Shown here in pieces: positions 15,431 to 21,348 of a DNA stretch of 21,348 bases. Source of the DNA: Pseudomonadota bacterium. Lineage in GTDB: Bacteria > Pseudomonadota > Alphaproteobacteria > Rhizobiales > Rhizobiaceae. Where the stretch lies: positions 1 to 21,348 of the forward strand of contig JAEYTV010000076.1 of assembly GCA_023433855.1 (NCBI GenBank), written 5' to 3'. The first letter of the stretch is position 1, and every line of letters begins with the position of its first letter. Both the position numbers and the translations under genes were made by a program. The notes below the pieces were generated by a model. The model was not told the DNA's origin, did no database searches, and saw nothing but the letters and a program-made list of their open reading frames with translations.

Positions 15431-15715
15431 ATGAACCATCGACTGTCTGCTGCCGTTATCTTCAGCATCCTTATTGCGGCCCCAGCCCACGCGCAGCAAG
15501 GCGGAACATTCTCCCCCGACACGACCAACTCGCCGGGTACGAACGCCGGCGGCCCGACCGGAAGCCAAGGCGTCGAAAGGCCGCTGAACGCAACACCGAA
15601 CGACGTCGGTCGGTCCGGAAAGGACTGTGAGAAGATGTCGGGCACGGTGTCGGCGCAAAGACCGGCGACCTCGGGGCAGAATCAGCCCCAGCCTCAGGAA
15701 AAGTGCGAAAACTGA
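15431..15715 (+). CDS. Small secreted protein, probable relative of the upstream one
   Basis: 94-residue exported protein with a signal peptide at residues 1-21 (hydrophobic AAVIFSILIAAP, then AHA before QQ). The mature part is rich in Gly, Pro, Asn, Thr and Gln (TFSPDTTNSPGTNAGGPTG) and probably unstructured. It holds two cysteines, one in GKDCEKMSG and one in the terminal EKCEN. The layout (signal peptide, low-complexity middle, lysine-cysteine near the end) echoes the gene at 14787, which ends GKCN. I chose the ATG at 15431 because GGAG lies six bases upstream; an alternative start at 15407 would put eight residues before the signal peptide. Function not recognised. An EcfG-type promoter precedes it. 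Confidence 0.72.
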   Translation: MNHRLSAAVIFSILIAAPAHAQQGGTFSPDTTNSPGTNAGGPTGSQGVERPLNATPNDVGRSGKDCEKMSGTVSAQRPATSGQNQPQPQEKCEN

Positions 15716-15766
15716 AGCCCGAACTCGGGAATGAGATCGCTGGCTACCCCGTGAGGCTGGCGGAGT

Positions 15767-16684
15767 TCAGCGGATTTCGGAGTTCCACCGGCCACACACC
15801 GTGCTGATCGCTTGCAGCAACGCTGCAGCTGACGGACGCAGAAGACCCCTGCGACGGCGGTAGATGCGAAAGGTTCGGCGCCATTGGAGGTCGGTGACTG
15901 GCACCGGGACAACCTCATGGCGCTCCAGTTCACCCCGCATCAGCGGCTTCGGCATCCAACAGTAAAGACCTTGTTCCAGCACCGCTAGTTTGATGACCTG
16001 TTTAGATCTGGAGGTGATCACCGGCGCCTTGGGTTCCAGAAACCGCTCCTGAAAACGCCTTTGAAATTCCTTGGTCGTGGGCGCCCCGCGGGGCGGCATC
16101 GCCCATTTCAGCCCCGCCGCAACCTCAAGGCTCACCGCATCTTCATCGGCAAGGGGGTGGCCTGCGCGTCCAAACACCGCCACAACATCGCGCAACATTT
16201 CGGGAACTGCGAGCGCGATGTCATCATCCAGGTATGCCTCCGGGGAAATGGCGATATCGATATCACCATGCTTCAAGGCATCGAGAATGCGATCCTCCAG
16301 ATCCTCGATGATCTGATATTGCACATCCGGGTAACGCATCTGCATCTCGGCGACCGCGGCCACTATGAACCCACTGACGCTGCCCACGCCACCCACTCGT
16401 ACGACACCTCTGCTAGCGCCGCGCATTTCGTTGATAACGTCACCAGCGCCTGCCGCTTCGGAAACAATGAGCTTGGCGTAGGGAAGAAGCGCTTCGCCAA
16501 AGATGGTCGGAATGACACCCCGTGTGGTGCGCTCGAATAGCGACACGCCGTAGCTTGCCTCCAGCCGTTGCAACATACGGGTGATGGCGGGCTGCGTCAT
16601 GTTGAGGGCCGCCGCAGCTCCCCCCAGACTACCCTTTCGGGCACATTCCAGGACAACGGCTGCGGAGCGAACATCCAGGGTCAT
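15767..16684 (-). CDS. LysR-family transcriptional regulator
   Basis: 305-residue LysR-type regulator. The N-terminal winged helix-turn-helix (about residues 5-60) is clear: SLGGAAAALNMTQPAITRML followed by LEASYGVSLFERTTRGVIPT. The rest is the substrate-binding domain that senses a small-molecule inducer (for example VRVGGVGSVSGFIVAAV and GDIDIAISPE). I chose the ATG at 16684; a TTG at 16711 would add nine residues lacking family character. It is divergent from the decarboxylase/aldehyde-dehydrogenase pair, the usual place for a LysR activator of those genes, and would respond to a pathway substrate or intermediate such as an aromatic 2-oxo acid. Its C terminus converges with the small secreted-protein gene, about 50 bases apart. 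Confidence 0.92.
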   Translation of the reverse strand: MTLDVRSAAVVLECARKGSLGGAAAALNMTQPAITRMLQRLEASYGVSLFERTTRGVIPTIFGEALLPYAKLIVSEAAGAGDVINEMRGASRGVVRVGGVGSVSGFIVAAVAEMQMRYPDVQYQIIEDLEDRILDALKHGDIDIAISPEAYLDDDIALAVPEMLRDVVAVFGRAGHPLADEDAVSLEVAAGLKWAMPPRGAPTTKEFQRRFQERFLEPKAPVITSRSKQVIKLAVLEQGLYCWMPKPLMRGELERHEVVPVPVTDLQWRRTFRIYRRRRGLLRPSAAALLQAISTVCGRWNSEIR

Positions 16685-16728
16685 GTCTTTGTGTAATGGG
16701 TCTGGTCCCAATCTTCAATTCCAACGAC

Positions 16729-16742
16729 ATAGCTTTGCTGTA
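16729..16742. promoter_or_regulatory. Candidate LysR box
   Basis: T-N11-A motif (T16730 to A16742) with imperfect dyad ATAGC-ttt-GCTGT, in the 91-base region between the LysR start and the decarboxylase start. The position fits a regulator-binding site controlling both genes, but the motif is loose. Confidence 0.35.
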
Positions 16743-16775
16743 ACATTCGCCGTGAACAGCGCATGGGAGAGCGGT

Positions 16776-18383
16776 GTGGACGCCAAATTATTTGAAACTG
16801 CTCGTAACGATAAAACGCATCTTTCGGTTGCAGATGCCGTGTTTGACTTTCTTCGCCGCCAAGGCATCGATCGCGTTTTCGGAAACCCGGGATCAACCGA
16901 ACTGCCGATGTTCGTCAATCTTCCCGCCGACTTTTCCTATGTACTCGGCCTGCAGGAATCGATCGTTGTGGCAATGGCGGACGGTTATGCGCAGGTGAGC
17001 GGAAAGGCTGCCTTCCTCAACCTGCACTCCGCCGCTGGGCTCGGTCACGCTCTGGGCAACATCTATACCGCGTTCCGCAATAAGACTCCGCTTATCATCA
17101 CCACAGGACAACAGGCGAGATCCCTTCTTCCCCACGACCCCTTCCTGTTCGCTGAACGTGCGACCGAATTTCCGCAGCCCTATGTGAAATGGGCCTGCGA
17201 GCCGGCTAGGCCAGAGGATGTGCCGAAGGCCATTGCGCGGGCCTATTACATGGCGATTCAACCGCCGCGTGGACCGGTCATGATCTCGGTTCCGGTCAGC
17301 GACTGGCAGGCGCGCGCCGAAGAGGCCCTGCCCCACCGTCGCATCGAAACTGCATTTTCGGCGCCGGCGGCGGCCCTTGACCGGCTTGGAGGAAGTCTGA
17401 GCGGCGCAAGACAACCGGTCTTGGTTGTGGGGCCGGGCGTCGACGTCGACGGCGCCTGGGCGGAAACGATCTCGCTTGCTGAACGGTTACAGGCACCTGT
17501 CTGGGCAAGTCCCCTTTCCTCACGATGCGGCTTTCCGGAACGTCATCATCTTTTCGCGGGTTTCCTGCCAGCGCGTCAGCCAGCGCTTTCAGATTGCCTG
17601 GCACCGGCCGACGTGGTCCTTGTGCTGGGCGCACCGGCGTTTACCTATCATTTTCAAGGGAGTGGAAGCCACCTGCCTGGAGGAGCGGAGCTCTGGCTGG
17701 TAAGCGATGATCCGGCACAGATCGCCTCAGCTGTTGCCGGAAACGGAATCCTGTCGAATATCCGCCTTGCGGCCGAAGGGCTGGTCTATCGGGCCCGCCA
17801 GCGGACGACCGATCCCGCAGGTCCCGCCCGGAAACTGGCGTCGGCGAAGACCGCTTCTGGCATCACCCCGGCTTACCTCTATCAGTCCCTGGCTGAACTC
17901 CGCTCCCCCGAGAGCATTGTGTTCGAGGAAGCGCCGAGCGCCCGGGATGCGCTGCATGACCATTTCCCGATCGATCGCCCCGGCGGTTTTTTTGCGACGG
18001 CGAGCGGCGGCCTTGGCTATGGACTTGCGGGGGCGATCGGTGCAGCCATCACCTGTCCGGAGGAGCCGGTGATCGCACTGATCGGCGACGGGTCCAGCCT
18101 CTACGGGATCCAGGCACTCTGGTCCGCGGTTGAATATGAGGTGAACCTGTTCGTCGTCATTCTCAACAACGGCGGTTATGGGGCGCTCCGGTCGATAGGG
18201 GGGCCGTCCAATCGCATCGATGGCGTCACGATTGGCCATATGGACTTCGTCATGATGGCCGAGGCGCAGGGATGTACCGCAAGACGCTGCCATAAGGCTT
18301 CCGAACTTGACGCGTGTCTGCGCGATATGCTCGACCGGAAGGGGCCGAGGCTTCTGGAAGTCATTCTGTCTGTGGAGGAGTAA
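16776..18383 (+). CDS. mdlC: Benzoylformate decarboxylase-like ThDP-dependent enzyme
   Basis: Thiamine-diphosphate enzyme of 535 residues, expected to decarboxylate an aromatic or branched 2-oxo acid to an aldehyde. P. putida benzoylformate decarboxylase (MdlC) has 528. Its functional residues are placed correctly: Ser in GNPGSTELP (Ser40), Glu in LGLQESIVVAMADGYAQ (Glu61), His in LNLHSAAG (His84) and His in FPERHHLF (His257). The C-terminal ThDP/Mg site is IGDGS (436-440) with NNGGYGAL (464-471). I chose the GTG at 16776 because GGGAG lies six bases upstream and the ATG-initiated frame from 16581 runs through the LysR gene. The aldehyde dehydrogenase follows after six bases. The exact 2-oxo acid is not certain. 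Confidence 0.85.
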   Translation: MDAKLFETARNDKTHLSVADAVFDFLRRQGIDRVFGNPGSTELPMFVNLPADFSYVLGLQESIVVAMADGYAQVSGKAAFLNLHSAAGLGHALGNIYTAFRNKTPLIITTGQQARSLLPHDPFLFAERATEFPQPYVKWACEPARPEDVPKAIARAYYMAIQPPRGPVMISVPVSDWQARAEEALPHRRIETAFSAPAAALDRLGGSLSGARQPVLVVGPGVDVDGAWAETISLAERLQAPVWASPLSSRCGFPERHHLFAGFLPARQPALSDCLAPADVVLVLGAPAFTYHFQGSGSHLPGGAELWLVSDDPAQIASAVAGNGILSNIRLAAEGLVYRARQRTTDPAGPARKLASAKTASGITPAYLYQSLAELRSPESIVFEEAPSARDALHDHFPIDRPGGFFATASGGLGYGLAGAIGAAITCPEEPVIALIGDGSSLYGIQALWSAVEYEVNLFVVILNNGGYGALRSIGGPSNRIDGVTIGHMDFVMMAEAQGCTARRCHKASELDACLRDMLDRKGPRLLEVILSVEE

Positions 18384-18389
18384 ACAGCC

Positions 18390-19850
18390 ATGAACGTTCA
18401 TGTCAAAAATGCCAGCTTGAAGACACCGGAGAAATTCTTCATCGGCGGCGAGTGGGTTACACCGCAGTCAAACCGCATGCTCGACGTCGTGTCTCCCGTT
18501 ACGGAAGAGGTGATCATCAGCTATCCCGAGGCGGGCGAAGCCGATATCGACCGGGCTGTCGCGGCTGCGAAGGATGCGTTCGACAACGGACCCTGGCCCC
18601 GTCTGTCACCGGCCGAGCGGGCGCAGTATCTCCGCAAGGTCGCTTCGCTGATCAGCGAGCGACTGGATGAGATCGCCAACGCCTGGACCTTGCAGGTCGG
18701 GGCACCGATCATGTTGACCAAGAAGCTTGTCGGCCAGAACGCCACGCTGTTCAACTATTACGCCGATCTCGCCGAAAGCTATGACTTCATCCAGGATCGA
18801 CAGCGTGACGACGGCGGCAAGGTCAAGATCGTCAAGGAACCGGTAGGTGTCTGCGCGGCGATTACACCCTGGAACGCGCCCATGGTGCTGTTGTCCTACA
18901 AGATTGCTGCAGGTCTGGCCGCAGGTTGCACCTTTGTTGCCAAGCCTTCGCCCGAGACTCCGTTAGAAGCCTATATCCTTGCCGAATGCATCGAAAAAGC
19001 GGGCCTGCCGAAAGGCGTCTTCAACCTGGTGCCCGCAGGCCGCGAGGTCGGCGACTACCTCGTCCGCCACAAGGATATCGACAAGGTCGCCTTCACCGGG
19101 AGCACGGCCGCCGGCAAGCATATCGCAAAGGTCTGCGCTGACCGGCTTGCACGCGTCAGCCTTGAACTCGGCGGCAAATCCGCGGCTATTCTGCTCGATG
19201 ACGCCGACTTCATGAAGGCCCTTCCCTCGTTGATGGTCTATTCCATGCCGATCACCGGGCAGGTCTGCTTTTCGCTGACCCGCATCCTGGTTCCGGAAAG
19301 TCGCAAGCAGGAATTCCTCGATCTGTTCGTTGGTGCCGTCTCCACCATCAAAGTCGGCGATCCGGCCAATCCGGAAACCCAGATGGGCCCGTTGACCATG
19401 GCGCGTCAATTGGAACGGGTACAGGGTTATATCGCGGCGGGTGTCGCTGAGGGAGCGACCCTGGCATGCGGCGGCGGTCGGCCGGACGGGCTTGAAAAGG
19501 GATTCTTCGTCCAACCGACGGTGTTCAAGGATGTTCAGGCCAATATGAAAATCGCTCAGGAGGAGATCTTTGGGCCGGTCGTTTCCGTGATCAGCTACAA
19601 GGACGAAGAGGAGGCAGTCCGCATCGCCAATAACTCGAGCTACGGGTTGAGCGGCGCGGTCTTCACTTCCGACCCAGACCGCGGCTTTGCGGTCGCGCGC
19701 AGGATGCGGACCGGTAGCGTGACCGTAAACGGCATGATCGTCGACCCCAAACATCCCTTCGGCGGCTACAAACAGTCTGGAATCGGTCGCGAGGGCGGGA
19801 TCGAAGGTCTCGACAACTACATTGACACCAAGACGGTCCATCTCGCCTGA
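18390..19850 (+). CDS. NAD(P)+-dependent aldehyde dehydrogenase
   Basis: 486-residue member of the aldehyde dehydrogenase superfamily, expected to oxidise the aldehyde made by the upstream decarboxylase. Elements seen: ITPWNAPM (158-165, with Asn162), KPSPETPL (185-192), the cofactor-loop FTGSTAAGK (235-243), the general base in VSLELGGKSA (Glu259), the nucleophile in TGQVCFSLTRILVP (Cys293), EEIFGPV, and the C-terminal PFGGYKQSGIGREGG. The sequence after the catalytic Cys (FSL) departs from the usual small residues. A GGAGG lies 11 bases before the ATG, inside the end of the decarboxylase gene. Together the two genes resemble mdlC-mdlD. No mandelate racemase or dehydrogenase is in the window. 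A stem-loop follows the stop. Confidence 0.92.
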   Translation: MNVHVKNASLKTPEKFFIGGEWVTPQSNRMLDVVSPVTEEVIISYPEAGEADIDRAVAAAKDAFDNGPWPRLSPAERAQYLRKVASLISERLDEIANAWTLQVGAPIMLTKKLVGQNATLFNYYADLAESYDFIQDRQRDDGGKVKIVKEPVGVCAAITPWNAPMVLLSYKIAAGLAAGCTFVAKPSPETPLEAYILAECIEKAGLPKGVFNLVPAGREVGDYLVRHKDIDKVAFTGSTAAGKHIAKVCADRLARVSLELGGKSAAILLDDADFMKALPSLMVYSMPITGQVCFSLTRILVPESRKQEFLDLFVGAVSTIKVGDPANPETQMGPLTMARQLERVQGYIAAGVAEGATLACGGGRPDGLEKGFFVQPTVFKDVQANMKIAQEEIFGPVVSVISYKDEEEAVRIANNSSYGLSGAVFTSDPDRGFAVARRMRTGSVTVNGMIVDPKHPFGGYKQSGIGREGGIEGLDNYIDTKTVHLA

Positions 19851-19866
19851 AGCAGCGTCCGACAAC

Positions 19867-19892
19867 GGGCTGCCGGGTCTCTCCGGCAGCCC
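19867..19892. terminator. Strong stem-loop between convergent genes
   Basis: GGGCTGCCGG (19867-19876), loop GTCTCT, CCGGCAGCCC (19883-19892): a perfect 10-bp GC-rich stem, 16 bases after the aldehyde dehydrogenase stop and 15 bases beyond the end of the convergent DUF3237 gene. There is no T-run on either side, so it is a probable shared transcription block or 3'-end stabiliser. Confidence 0.55.
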
Positions 19893-19907
19893 CGTCGATT
19901 CGCGCGG

Positions 19908-20366
19908 TCACAGAACCTCAAAAATGCCAATGTGGACGGAATCGGCGCGCCTCTCTCCGGTACCGACGAACACCGTGTGATTGAGCCAGTGATAGCGGCT
20001 GTCGCCGGTCTGGAAGCGTGGCAGTGTCCGCATGTAGTAGAGGGCAGGATCGACCACTTCCCCTGCTGCAAGCTTGGCCATTACGTCTGCGGGACCATGC
20101 CTGAAGCCGAAATTGCGGATGTCGATGATCGCGCCGTCGTGGGTTTCGATCACATAGCGTGTGTCGAGCTCTGAATAGCCGGCTTGGAACAGGGTCTGCC
20201 AGTCCGCACCGAGGTTCAGGATCCGACCGCTTAGACGGTCTCCTTCCACTGTTCCGCCGATGATCGGAACGATGCGCGACTGCCCGCCACCCACAGTCCC
20301 CTTGTCAATGGGCCTGCCAAGCTGCGCGGTGATCTCGCAGAGTCTGTTAAGTTGCGGTGTCTGCAT
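19908..20366 (-). CDS. DUF3237 (UPF0311) family protein
   Basis: 152-residue soluble protein of unknown function. The DUF3237 pattern is visible: LCEITAQLGRPIDKG, RIVPIIGGTVEGDRLSGRIL near residues 32-51, GADWQTLF, then DTRYVIETHDGAIIDIRNFG and the C-terminal NHTVFVGTGERRADSVHIGIFEV. I chose the ATG at 20366 because GGAGG lies seven bases upstream; an upstream in-frame start at 20405 would add 13 residues. It is convergent with the aldehyde dehydrogenase gene. Members of this family often sit beside aromatic or hydroxy-acid catabolic genes, and proximity to the decarboxylase module hints at a linked role. That is context only. Confidence 0.82.
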   Translation of the reverse strand: MQTPQLNRLCEITAQLGRPIDKGTVGGGQSRIVPIIGGTVEGDRLSGRILNLGADWQTLFQAGYSELDTRYVIETHDGAIIDIRNFGFRHGPADVMAKLAAGEVVDPALYYMRTLPRFQTGDSRYHWLNHTVFVGTGERRADSVHIGIFEVL

Positions 20367-20542
20367 GCTGTATCCTCCCAATCCAACGTCGTTTCTTGCC
20401 GACAACCTTGATGACCGCAGTACATCGTCACCAAACCGGAATGCAACCCGCCTTTGCGAGCGACCAAGCCATGATCCCGTTCATCTATGAAAGGGCTATC
20501 GGGCTCCGCCACCACGTTACGCTTTAACACAAAGAAACATTT

Positions 20543-20586
20543 CATAATCACCGAAGCGTCCCTGCCGGGATACCCAGAGTCTGGGT
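20543..20586 (+). promoter_or_regulatory. Candidate -10 element and perfect palindrome upstream of the GT2-like gene
   Basis: A -10-like CATAAT (20543-20548) is followed by ACCCAGA-g-TCTGGGT (20572-20586), a perfect 15-base palindrome ending 28 bases before the ATG. In a leader this would be an operator position. No convincing -35 hexamer at the usual distance. Confidence 0.35.
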
Positions 20587-20614
20587 CCTTCAAGATCATT
20601 GGAAAGGAAAAATC

Positions 20615-21109
20615 ATGGCGCAGTTGGAAAGCTTCGGTGACACAAAAGCCCGGCTGTCGTTCAAGCCAACAATGCTGTCTCCACCCTCCGCCTCCATCAT
20701 CATTCCGGCCTGCAACAGGGTGCGAGATATCGACGACCTTCTGGCATCGCTGTTCTTCGAGATGAGCGATCATTATCTGTTCGAGGTCATCGTGGTTGAT
20801 TACGGTTCGACCGACGGGACGATTGATGAAGTTCGAAAATGGCAGCTTGGTCATCCGGTCGTACTCTTGCGGGACGTCTCCACTGGTCTAAGGACCAGCA
20901 TCGCCGCGGCAGCGCAGGTCGCCAGGTACCCGAACCTGATAGTGGTCAGTTGCGAGGCCCATTTCAGCCCGGTTTACGTTCAGTCATTGATCGAGATGAT
21001 TGACGCGGACCATTTCGCCATCATCGGAGGATCGTGCATCCTAGAAGGCAACGCCGGGCCCTGGGCTATCGCGCTGCGGCGAGATGCCCTGCTCTCCAAC
21101 ACCATCTAG
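20615..21109 (+). CDS. Short glycosyltransferase family 2-like protein, probably truncated
   Basis: 164-residue protein with the start of a GT-A fold: SIIIPACNRVRDIDDLLASL (27-46) and FEVIVVDYGSTDGTIDEVRK (56-75), the nucleotide-sugar-binding half seen in family 2 glycosyltransferases. At the place where the metal-binding DXD should come (after LIVV), it has SCEAHFSP. The later IALRRDALL resembles the family's RRE/RRD segment, and the protein stops five residues further on, before the acceptor-side motifs. Full family members usually exceed 250 residues. AAGGAAA lies upstream of the ATG. It could be a decayed gene, a frameshifted gene, or a stand-alone non-catalytic domain. The +1 frame beyond 21084 reads RRHYRFDPS, which could be a lost continuation, but this is weak. 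Confidence 0.6.
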   Translation: MAQLESFGDTKARLSFKPTMLSPPSASIIIPACNRVRDIDDLLASLFFEMSDHYLFEVIVVDYGSTDGTIDEVRKWQLGHPVVLLRDVSTGLRTSIAAAAQVARYPNLIVVSCEAHFSPVYVQSLIEMIDADHFAIIGGSCILEGNAGPWAIALRRDALLSNTI

Positions 21110-21348
21110 ACGTCATTATCGCTTTGATCCGAGCAACGATCGCAGTTCCCGTGACCCGAAGCAGCAGTTGGTTGCTCCGGGCTACGCGACTTTATTCAAA
21201 GGGCGCTCTTCAGTGAGCCTGCCTTGGGCGATGCGGGTCCGGAGACACGACAGTGCCACAGTCAGAATTCACCTTCAGACAGATCTCCGGATAGTCTTGG
21301 CTCAAGATGATGACATAGCTCGTTCGTAACAAAATATAATGCGAAGAG

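Noticed and set aside
16581..16775. Upstream extension of the decarboxylase to 600 codons
   Set aside because: It would run through the LysR N-terminus; GTG at 16776 has a well-spaced GGGAG and gives a normal family length.
20231..20854. 207-codon minus-strand frame across DUF3237 and the GT2-like gene
   Set aside because: It overlaps two better-supported genes and shows no family motif.
21084..21329. 81-codon frame after the GT2-like gene as a separate gene
   Set aside because: No ribosome binding site or motif beyond a faint RFDP segment; kept only as a possible frameshifted tail of the GT2-like gene.

Overview
The window reads as a GC-rich chromosome or large replicon segment from an alphaproteobacterium, most likely a member of the Rhizobiales (Rhizobium/Agrobacterium type). 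The basis is gene content (TctA permease, DUF6522, CUT1-type ABC sugar operon, orphan LivK-type binding protein) plus two perfect matches to the alphaproteobacterial EcfG (general stress response) promoter. I see no rRNA, tRNA, CRISPR array, insertion sequence or phage gene.

Layout. (1) 2-1408: the 3' part of a TctA-type permease, cut by the window edge. (2) 1409-2979: a gene-poor stretch, a small DUF6522 protein (+), and a convergent MelR-like AraC-family regulator (-). (3) 3070-4386: a MelA-type GH4 alpha-galactosidase divergent from the regulator and closed by a good terminator. (4) 4555-12764: a tight operon of DeoR repressor, BadF-family sugar kinase, ABC substrate-binding protein, two permeases, SIS-domain isomerase/deaminase, a GatZ/KbaZ-like (PF08013) protein, and the ABC ATPase. 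Most junctions are ATGA-type overlaps. (5) 13013-14131: a leucine/amide-type periplasmic binding protein on the minus strand with no transport partners. (6) 14735-15715: two small secreted proteins, each behind an EcfG-type promoter. (7) 15767-19850: a LysR regulator divergent from a benzoylformate-decarboxylase-like ThDP enzyme and an aldehyde dehydrogenase. (8) 19908-20366: a DUF3237 protein (-). (9) 20615-21109: a short glycosyltransferase-2-like protein lacking its DXD motif and C-terminal part.

How the genes fit. The central operon reads as a complete amino-sugar route, with galactosamine my favoured substrate: ABC import, phosphorylation by the BadF-family kinase, isomerisation and deamination by the SIS protein to a ketohexose 6-phosphate (tagatose-6-P if the substrate is galacto-configured), then C4 epimerisation to fructose-6-P by the PF08013 protein. 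That last step follows the activity reported for a PF08013 member in Agrobacterium galactitol catabolism. No tagatose-6-P kinase, no KbaY/GatY aldolase and no NagA/AgaA deacetylase is in the window, which fits an epimerase route on a free amino sugar. The adjacent MelA/MelR pair could release alpha-linked galactose or galactosamine. The distal ThDP decarboxylase and aldehyde dehydrogenase form a 2-oxo acid to aldehyde to carboxylic acid module like the lower mandelate pathway. All functional statements come from reading motifs; no database search was run.
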